Shown here: positions 57,022 to 64,000 of the stretch, piece after piece
How positions within the stretch are numbered: the first letter of the stretch is position 1
Layout: the number at the start of each line of letters is the position of its first letter
From: Gigaspora rosea
Lineage: Eukaryota > Glomeromycota > Glomeromycetes > Diversisporales > Gigasporaceae
DNA length: 64,000 bases
NCBI GenBank assembly: GCA_003550325.1
Contig: QKWP01000005.1
Coordinates: 124,001 to 188,000 of the forward strand
Direction of reading: 5' to 3'
Notes under the pieces: generated by a model
The model's database searches: none
Told to the model about the DNA's origin: nothing
What the model saw: the letters and a program-made list of their open reading frames with translations, nothing else
Translations under genes and position numbers: made by a program

Positions 57022-57089
57022 TTATATTTTTTTTATCATATTATGTTTATTATCAACAATGTTTCATTTTAAAGAAAAAAGAAATATTA

Positions 57090-57243
57090 GAGTGGTAACA
57101 GATATTATATAATATTTTAGAGGGGAAAGGATCTTTAAAATCTTATGTTAAATATAAAAGTTCATAATAGCCAATTAAATTATTCTTATGTAGAGGAGTA
57201 GGAGGTATAGTAAAATAATATTATATAATATATGTTACCACCC
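57090..57243. mobile_element. PIF/Harbinger-like MITE, copy 3
   Basis: GAGTGGTAACAGATATTATA to TATAATATATGTTACCACCC, with TTA on both sides. Inverted relative to the 53120 copy. Removing it restores the satellite word AAATATTAGTACTG. Confidence 0.9.
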
Positions 57244-57494
57244 TTAGTACTGTATAAAAAAATATTACTGTGCTACTAAATATCTCACTACATCCTGAAC
57301 TATTATACTTTTACTACTATATTCATTATCGTGCTATGTTCTGTTTCTTAAAAAAAAAGAAACATTAGTACTCTATATATATACAGTTGTCTCTCTCTAA
57401 TCCGACCCTCTATATCCCAGACTCTTGATAATCTGAAGTAAAACTTCTAGAACAAATATTTTTATATATATTTTCTTTGGATATACCGAATTAA

Positions 57495-57779
57495 GGGGAT
57501 GGCTAAAGCCAGGTGCGTTTATATGTTTTTGATTATTTAATTAAAATTAAAGTAACAGTTAGTTAGGAGTTAGGGTTAGGGCTTGACTTATAAGTAAAAT
57601 TGTCTTCTCAACATTTTTTATTAATGCCCCTAGACAGGTTTAGACACTCATTTTTTGTATTTTCAGCGTTTTTCACTTTTTTTCTTTGTTTTTGTCTCGT
57701 CGGGCTGATCTGTAAAGATCAAATTTTACGATTTGATTGGCTTTATATCACGTGAACGCATCTGGCTTTAGACGACCCC
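57495..57779. mobile_element. MITE family A copy 2, nested
   Basis: GGGGATGGCTAAAGCCAGG to CTTTAGACGACCCC, flanked by a perfect GAATTAA (57488-57494, 57780-57786). Colinear and very similar to 4225-4508. Confidence 0.93.
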
Positions 57780-57914
57780 GAATTAACATAATAAATTTTC
57801 TATTCCAGATCCGAACTCTAGTTAATTAGTACATATAATCTTTTATTTAATTAAATTTATTTTATATTACGAATAAAATTTATTTTATATAATTAATTAA
57901 ACTAGTGTTCTAAC

Positions 57915-58195
57915 CTGGATTAGATAATAGTAATTTGATAGGTCAAATATTTAATCCAGGTTATAATTCAGATCAGGTACTCAACATAGATTATAACCCA
58001 GTCAGATAATAGTAACCCGATATTCAACCCAGGCCATGACTTGGATCAGATAAATGTAATCCGATATTCAACCCAGGCCATGATCTGGGTCAGATAATAG
58101 TAACCCGATATTCAACCCAGGCCATGATCCGGGTTAGATAATAGTAACCCAATATTCAACCCGGGTCATGATCCGGGTCAGATAATAGTAACCCG
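57915..58195. repeat. 44-bp minisatellite
   Basis: About five units built on CCCGATATTCAACCCAGG, CCATGATCTGGGTCAG, ATAATAGTAA. Each unit contains a near-palindrome of CCCAGG..CTGGGT type. Confidence 0.85.
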
Positions 58196-58760
58196 GAGGA
58201 TAATAAATACAAAAATAAAATTAATCAAAACAGTTTTTTTTTTTTTTTAAGTTTTATTTTATATTTTGTGGAATATATATTTGTGATCTATGCCAGATGA
58301 TGTATCAAATGGGCTTAAGAAATTTTCCATATTCGGTTTTTTTTTTATTAATAACTCTTTATATACTGAATTTTTATTAGAGTTCAGTTTAGAAAGAGAA
58401 ATTTTATATTATGAACTTTCTCTAACCCGAACAAAATCTCTTGGGATAGCCTGTTCAGATAAAAGAGAGGCAACTATATATTAAAAAAAATAATATTATT
58501 ACTGTATTACTAACACTCTGAACTATCATACTTTTACTATTATACTATGTTTTGTTATTATGCTAAAAAAAAGCAACATTAGTACTATATATAAAAAAAA
58601 AATACTACTGTTCTACTAACTATTTTGCTAAGTCCCAAACTATCATACTATATTCATTATTATATAAAAAGTTAGTATAGTATTAAAAAAAAAGTAAAGA
58701 AAAAATACTACTGTGCTACTAACTATCTTGCTAGTTTCAAACTATCATACTTCTAAATTT

Positions 58761-59829
58761 TCAATCTGAAAGATAAGTTGATTTTTTATAAAAAATAATT
58801 GAGACAACTAATTGTTAATTCTCATACTCGAACCAAAGACCTGAACCTAACCCAGAACCAGCCTTGCAGGTCGGGTCTGAACCATAATTTTTTGAGCCCG
58901 ACTGGGTTGGGTCATGAGAGAGACCCAGACCGATAATATCTGGACTGACCCGGTTATAAAAAAATTATTTTTTTCTTTATGATGATCTGAACGTTAATAG
59001 TAAAATTGCATAAGGCAAAATTTTTTATAGCATACATGCACGAGAAATAGTTTTATAGTACAAATTACATGTTGATTACTTTACTAATTTTTTTGTTAAA
59101 AAATGAATTAATTTACTTTGTACATATGCATGATGCTTGAAATTTAGTGTTTATGACTGCAACCTGTTAGAATTTCATATCAGGTGTATGTACTACAGAC
59201 CAAAGACGAATATGTGAAAATGTTTTATTATTATTATTATTATTTAGCAAAATCTGAGTTTGGCCTTTGTTGGTTATAAATTATTTGTGAGAGGGCTTTA
59301 TTCTATCCAGGTTCTCCTGTCATGGGTTTTTTAGTAATGCAAGTCATTAATTAACCCATGACAGGTAGTGCATTTTGCTTAGTTTAAAATAGTTTATTTT
59401 CATGTAAATAAGGTAGACTAGTAGTATACTTATACTAGCTCTGATTTGGGTCGGGTATCAAATATTCGAGTACGGGTTTATACTTGGACCCAACTTGTTT
59501 TCTGGTTCGAATTTGGGTTTTTGCTAAAACCTGGCCTGACCCGGCCTGTGAGAAACTCTAAATAGATTAATTACAAATATATTATAACATTATACATTAA
59601 TATGCAAATAATCAAATACTGTATGAATTACGTAAGTATAATGATCCTATTACGACAGTAGCTATGCATAATTACAGCAATGATAATTATAATTCTTATA
59701 AAGTTAGCTAATTTAAATTTTAAGAGGTTATACACATATATGCAAGATTATCCAATTGTATCTCATAAAGGGACATTTGCATATAAGCATTATTTTATAA
59801 TAATAGAAATAAAAGACAATTATTTTTCA
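58761..59829. other. Intergenic with GGGTC-rich patches and a hairpin
   Basis: 58850-58945 and 59450-59560 are rich in GACCC/GGGTC words and may be degraded ends of one element. 59305-59365 contains CCTGTCATGGGTTTTTTA and its complement TTAACCCATGACAGG. No gene. Confidence 0.5.
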
Positions 59830-60138
59830 TCACTAGTATAATGCATTGCTATTCTCTGATTGACCAATCATTTTGTTTGTTTTGTTTTATATTAATCAAA
59901 ACAAAACAAATAGTGGCCAGATTAGAGTTAGGGTTAGGGTGTGGTAAAAGCAGTAATTAAATGACCTCTCTAATCCAAATTTTCACAAAGAATTTTTTTT
60001 GCTAAAAAAAATTATAGTTTTATTATAAAATTTTAAGTTAGAAGCAATTTTAAAATAGTTATTTTGCTTCGATTTTATATTACACCTGTTTCTGCATTCT
60101 GATTGGTTAGTCAGAGAGTGGTAATATATCGCACTAGC
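59830..60138. mobile_element. MITE (CACTAGTATAATGC..CTGATTGACCAATCA termini)
   Basis: Left TTCTCTGATTGACCAATCA and right TGATTGGTTAGTCAGAGAG arms. The outer CACTAG / CTAG..GTGC words also pair. It carries TTAGGGTTAGGG internally, like families A and B. The 68-codon frame at 59983-60189 is inside. Confidence 0.78.
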
Positions 60139-60144
60139 AATGAA

Positions 60145-60535
60145 TAATAACTCTCTTAATAAAATTATGAAAAATAATATTATTCTCAATATTTTACTAA
60201 TAATAAATTATATTTTTATACTATATGTAAACTTGTTCTATGCATAAAAATATACTATAAAAGTATATGTTTATTTTATAATTTTAAATTTTAAGAAAAA
60301 CCATGCCTAATTTTGGAATTTTTAATCAAAAATACAAAATTAAGCATATTTTTCTTAAAATTTAAAATTATAAAATAAATATATACTAATATAATGTATT
60401 TTTATTTATAAAACAAGTTTAATTAGAGTATAAAGATATAATTAATTAGTAGAATTTTAAGAATTTTAATATTTTTCATAATTAATTAACAAAATTATAA
60501 AAAATATTATGATTTTCAAATTTCTACTAAGTCAA
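60145..60535. mobile_element. Foldback family G, copy 3
   Basis: Centre near 60325 (GGAATTTTTAATCAAAAAT); arms AAATTTTAAGAAAAA / TTTTTCTTAAAATTT and TATACTATAAAAGTATATG-type words shared with 52501-53110. Confidence 0.7.
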
Positions 60536-60544
60536 ATTTTAATT

Positions 60545-60800
60545 AAAATTGTAAAAGAATATCTTGCAATCAAATAGTAGTTATAATTTAAAATTGGCCC
60601 AGTAGATTGTAAGATATAAGTATTTTGGTCTTTATGGCTATTTGTTTTCTTTTTTATTTGTATAAAGAAGAAAATATATAGCTACAAAAAACTAAAATAC
60701 TTATATCTTGTAGTCTATTGGACTGATTTTAACATTTTAACTACATTTTAATTGCAAAACACTCTTTTACAACTTTTTTTAGAAGTTGAAAAAAAGTTTA
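60545..60800. mobile_element. Foldback family F copy 2 (uninterrupted)
   Basis: Arms TTGTAAGATATAAGTATTTT and AAAATACTTATATCTTGTAG around a TTTGTATAAAGAAGAAAA centre. It is the empty-site reference for the two insertions in 50455-52500. Confidence 0.85.
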
Positions 60801-60889
60801 CTTAATAAAGAAAAAGGGCTTCTTTAAAAAAACTCCAAATTCAGAGATTTCAAAGGCAATAGAAAAATATTTACTATGTTTTGTTACTG

Positions 60890-60999
60890 AATCTGAACAT
60901 GTTCATGAACATTAAACTGAATATGAACTTAACTTATTTTAAGTTTAGGTTCAGTTTAGGTTTATAAATTCAAAGTTCAGTTCAGATTCAGGTTCTAAG
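60890..60999. repeat. GGTTCAG simple repeat, target of the hAT-like element
   Basis: AAGTTTAGGTTCAGTTTAGG and TTCAGATTCAGGTTCTAAG. It resumes after the element at 61773-61925. Confidence 0.8.
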
Positions 61000-61772
61000 T
61001 AGTGTTCCAAATTGAAAATCAATTAATCGGATTAATCGATTAATCGACAGTTAATCGGATTAATCGATTAATCGATAATTAATCGATTGGCTTTTCAAAT
61101 ATGCGATTAATCAATTAATCTGATTAATCAATTAATTGATCAATCGATTAATCGATTAACTCAATTAATCAATTAATCGATCAATCGATTATAGCAAAGG
61201 TGTGGCCCCATGATTTTCATAATGATGGTGTGGAGAATCTTTGAGATTCCAAATAGGGAATCTAAATTTAAGAATAATTAAAAATCCGTAAAAAATTATA
61301 TAATTATTTGATAAATATATAAAATACTGAACATCAATGCCTGTATATAAAAATCTTTAAAATTCTCCAAGAATCGAAAAATAGTCAGAATCGGCATGAT
61401 TTCACATGACATTATGATTTGCAGGGGTCTAACCTTCCTGCAAACTGCTATAATCGATTAACCTGATTAATCGATTGATCGATTAATCGATAAACTTTTT
61501 TTAACTATTTCTTCGCTCAAAAAAATTTGTATTTATTCACTATAGTAATTGATTAGTCGATTAATCGATTAGTTGGTGCAATCAATTAATCAATTTAATC
61601 AATTAATTGATTAATCGATTAATCGATTAATCAGTTAATCGATTAATCAGTTAATCAATTGTACCAACTAATCGATTAATCGATTAGTTGGTACATTCAA
61701 TTTTTAATCGATTATTAAAAAAATTTTTATCCGATTAATCAATTGCATTTTTTGATCCGATTTGGAACACTA
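61000..61772. mobile_element. Non-autonomous hAT element filled with ATTAATCG repeats
   Basis: Ends TAGTGTTCCAAATTG and (reversed) TAGTGTTCCAAATCGG, flanked by a perfect 8-bp duplication GTTCTAAG (60992-60999, 61773-61780). Terminus and duplication length are diagnostic of hAT. The interior carries dozens of overlapping GATTAATCGATTAATC words in three clusters (61015-61190, 61450-61500, 61545-61740) around a short unique middle. No ORF. Confidence 0.93.
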
Positions 61773-61981
61773 GTTCTAAGATCTGCAAAATTTGTGGTTC
61801 AGATTCAGGTTCAGGTTCAGGTTCAGTTTAGGTTTATAAATTCAAAATTCCAGGTTCTAAGATCTGCAAAATTTGTGGTTCAGGTTTATTGAACCTGAAC
61901 CTGAACTGAACCTAAAAACCCTATATATCTTTGCAATTTTAGCTAGAATTTTTATAATTAGTTTTTTTTTATATATACAAT

Positions 61982-62160
61982 AGGACTCTGAAATATACAT
62001 GGATAGGTCAAATTAATTATAAAATAACTAAATATAGAAAGATCTATAGAAAAAGCTTCAAAAATAAGCAAAAAAATGACTATAAATAGAATATCTGCAT
62101 AAAAATACAAAAAATAAGCAAACTAATACCTGATCTATTTATGTATATTTTGTGATTCTC
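61982..62160. mobile_element. MITE family E copy 2
   Basis: Left ACTCTGAAATATACATGGAT and right ATCTATTTATGTATATTTTG arms, similar to 45409-45594 with AAAAATAAGCAAA words inside. Confidence 0.8.
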
Positions 62161-62782
62161 ATATAATAAGTGAATTTGATAGAGCAAAGACCTTTTTATT
62201 TAGTATTATGATTTTAATAACCTTATACAGGTTATAATAGTAACTATTTTGATTTTCTCTCTGGAGTTTTTTTATTTTTTTTAATTACATATTATTTTTT
62301 TTTATTTAGTCAATTTTACCTTTACTTTTATTTGTTATTGTTTTTTTTCTTACTTTTTTTTTTACTTTTCTATAAAAAGATGTTATCTGATTGGTAATTT
62401 CTAATTGTAAATTACAGTCGGTACCACCTAAAGCCAAGCATAGGTGACATTCGAATCTGATAATTTCTAGGATCGATGTTATACAAGTATTTATATAGCT
62501 AGTGTTACAAGCTGTAAAGTTTTTATCAGATGGCTTAACCAGCCAATAAAAATATTAGCTAAGCGGCTGTCAATGGCTAAGATTGTATTCAGAAATTGTC
62601 GAAGGTTTACTTAATTTTTTTTTTATGTAAGGATGTCAGATTACAGTAATTTTACATACCTTAGTATAATTTTGAGTAATATTTGTTAATTAATTTTGAA
62701 TACACGATATTTAGTTTCTTAGATCAAATTTTCGGTGATTCAATTTGGGTCGTACATTCAAATCAAATGATGCAATAATACT
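62161..62782. other. Intergenic, no gene seen
   Basis: T-rich tract 62270-62380, then mixed-composition sequence with no repeat ends that could be paired. Confidence 0.45.
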
Positions 62783-63010
62783 CAGTGATGTACATGGACA
62801 GTCGTGGACACATTTTTAAGCAAAAAAATAAATTGAAATTACTTAAAATTTTATTATGATAACATGATTTAAAATTAACTAAAAAAGATTTGTTTACATA
62901 TAATTATATATTTTTAATAATATATACTTTATTATAAGATGGACACTATGGATACTATGGACATGGACAAGCCAAAAAAAGGTATGGACATAGTAAACAC
63001 GACATCACTG
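62783..63010. mobile_element. hAT-like small element (CAGTGATGT termini)
   Basis: The left end CAGTGATGTACATGGACA and the right end GACATCACTG pair; TATGGACAT/ATGGACAG words occur near both ends. The flanks ATAATACT and AAATACTG only partly match, so the duplication is not proven. Confidence 0.6.
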
Positions 63011-63116
63011 AAATACTGACCGAATTTTTGTAATCTGTTACTTTATGTATGTTGTGATGAAAATTTAATTTTCTAAACTTACGTAAAATTACATGTTACT
63101 TAATCTTACTTAATAC

Positions 63117-63884
63117 AGCCCGAATAGGGATTGAAAAGAATGAACATAAGGCATTCATTCATTATCAAAAATCGGCCGAGATGAGAAATGCTATTGCAAC
63201 TTATAATCTTGGAAATTGTTATCAACATGGAATAGGAGTTGCAAAAGATGAACTTAAAGCATTTATTCATTATCAAAAATCTGCCGAGATGGAATATGCT
63301 AATGCAATAAATGACCGTGAATATTGTTATCTTAATGGAATAGGAGATGAATATAAGGCATTTATTCATTATCAAATATCTGCTGAGATTGGAAATGCTG
63401 CTGCAATATATGACCTTGGATATTGTTATCTTAATAGAATAGGAGTTAAAAATGCTGAACATAAGGCATTCATTCATTATCAAAAACTTGCCGAGATGAA
63501 AGATGCTAATGCAATATATCAAATTGGATATTGTTATCGAAATGGAATAAGGACTGAAAAGGATGAACATAAGGCTTTCGTTCATTATCAAAATCTGCCG
63601 AGATGGGAAATACCTCTGGAACATTTCAAATTGGATATTGTTATCAATATGGAGCAGGTACTGAAAAGGATGAACATAAAGCATTCATGTATTATCAAAA
63701 ATCCGCCGAGATGGGAATCATCGCTGGAATGTTTAAATTGGGCGATTGTTATCGAAATGAAATTGGAACATCAAGAGATTTACAGAAAGCTAATTACTGG
63801 TACCAAATGTATATAATCTATTATTTTATTTATTTATTTATTTTTTTTATCGTAACTATAAATTTTTACAATATACATTTCTAA
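63117..63884 (+). pseudogene. Sel1-like repeat protein, 5'-truncated with one frameshift
   Basis: From an ACAG that may be a splice acceptor, the frame reads IGIEKNEHKAFIHYQKSAEM, then Sel1 (TPR-like) repeats of about 36 residues. Each has NLGNCYQHGIGV / DLGYCYLNRIGV-type helices and KAFIHYQKSAEM. About four repeats fit frame 1, up to AFVHYQ near 63590. There, four A where other repeats have five moves the reading by one base; frame 3 continues AEMGNTSGTFQIGYCYQYGA, a further repeat, and SRDLQKANYWYQM, stopping at 63884. Sel1 repeats are protein-interaction scaffolds, common in Glomeromycete families often fused to kinase domains. No start codon or upstream domain is visible before the transposon-like DNA at 63.0 kb; an upstream exon outside recognition is possible. 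The A-run shift could be an assembly error. Confidence 0.8.
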
Positions 63885-64000
63885 TGATGATTAGGGGAAA
63901 TAAAAATGTCGGGTAATTTAAAATAATAATGATAATTATTACATTTATAAAATTTAACCAAAAGTGAAAAGAAATATGATAATTCTAATATTGACGATGA
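63885..64000. other. 3' flank, no gene seen
   Basis: AT-rich sequence to the window edge. Confidence 0.5.

Larger units (their letters stand above)
57383..58478. mobile_element. ~1.1-kb TIR element containing a nested MITE and a minisatellite
   Basis: The left end CAGTTGTCTCTCTCTAATCC and the right end AGATAAAAGAGAGGCAACTA are inverted repeats next to TA. It contains the family A MITE (57495-57779) and a 44-bp minisatellite (57915-58195). A 64-codon frame at 58290-58484 ends in the TIR and is not called. Confidence 0.75.
55960..58760 (+). repeat. ~115-130-bp satellite split by several elements
   Basis: Units read CTACTAACTATCTTGCTA.., AAACTATCATACTTTTACTA, TTATTGTGCTATGTTCTG, AAAGAAACATTAGTACTGTA and a TATATA tail. 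Pieces appear at 55965-56059, 56686-56844, 57022-57089, 57244-57382 and 58479-58760, separated by distinct insertions. Confidence 0.85.

Noticed and set aside
62430-62462. CATTCGAATCTGA resembling a tRNA B box
   Set aside because: No A box at suitable distance and no cloverleaf could be drawn.
63106-63684. 192-codon minus-strand frame
   Set aside because: Exact antisense of the Sel1 repeats, held open by the repeat period.
1-64000. CRISPR array, rRNA or complete tRNA gene
   Set aside because: Tandem arrays lack unique spacers of uniform length, and no rRNA or full tRNA cloverleaf was recognised.

Overview
The window is very AT-rich, gene-poor nuclear DNA with short introns (65-83 bp where modelled). 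Its few protein families are an F-box/leucine-rich protein, a Sel1-repeat protein, a SWIM-finger/MULE-like protein and a NADAR-domain protein. That mix, with so much repeat DNA, suggests an arbuscular mycorrhizal fungus (Glomeromycotina, Rhizophagus-like). The assignment rests on remembered family resemblance and was not searched.

Layout. 0-2 kb: three copies of a composite repeat, each a conserved leader followed by a 21-bp palindromic minisatellite, then a 109-bp tandem duplication with TTAGGG motifs. 2.5-7.9 kb: a decayed satellite of about 109 bp that changes orientation once and is split by small inverted-repeat elements. 8-13 kb: a 45-bp minisatellite in duplicated blocks, plus further duplications. 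13.4-14 kb: two exons of an unrecognised RS-rich protein (minus). 15-16.7 kb: two large foldback palindromes. 17.8-23.5 kb: both ends of a decayed SWIM/MULE-like gene, separated by AT-rich filler, a MITE and an assembly gap. 26.5-28 kb: an intact F-box gene (minus). 31.2-32.7 kb: an intact-looking four-exon NADAR gene (minus). 33-46 kb: mostly inverted-repeat elements, including a 1.6-kb element built of palindromic ~190-bp units with a perfect 8-bp target duplication. 46-62 kb: a dense nest of MITEs, foldbacks and two tRNA-headed short retroposon families, many with target-site duplications or a related uninterrupted site elsewhere in the window. 63.1-63.9 kb: a 5'-truncated Sel1-repeat gene with one frameshift.

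No metabolic or operon logic links the genes; they are isolated islands in transposon-derived DNA. The observations most worth a second look are the NADAR protein with an unassigned, possibly TIR-like N-terminal half, the 37.8-kb and 61-kb non-autonomous elements with 8-bp target duplications and strongly repetitive interiors, the tRNA-headed retroposon with a short decayed ORF, and the minisatellite whose palindrome centres flip orientation while the spacers do not.
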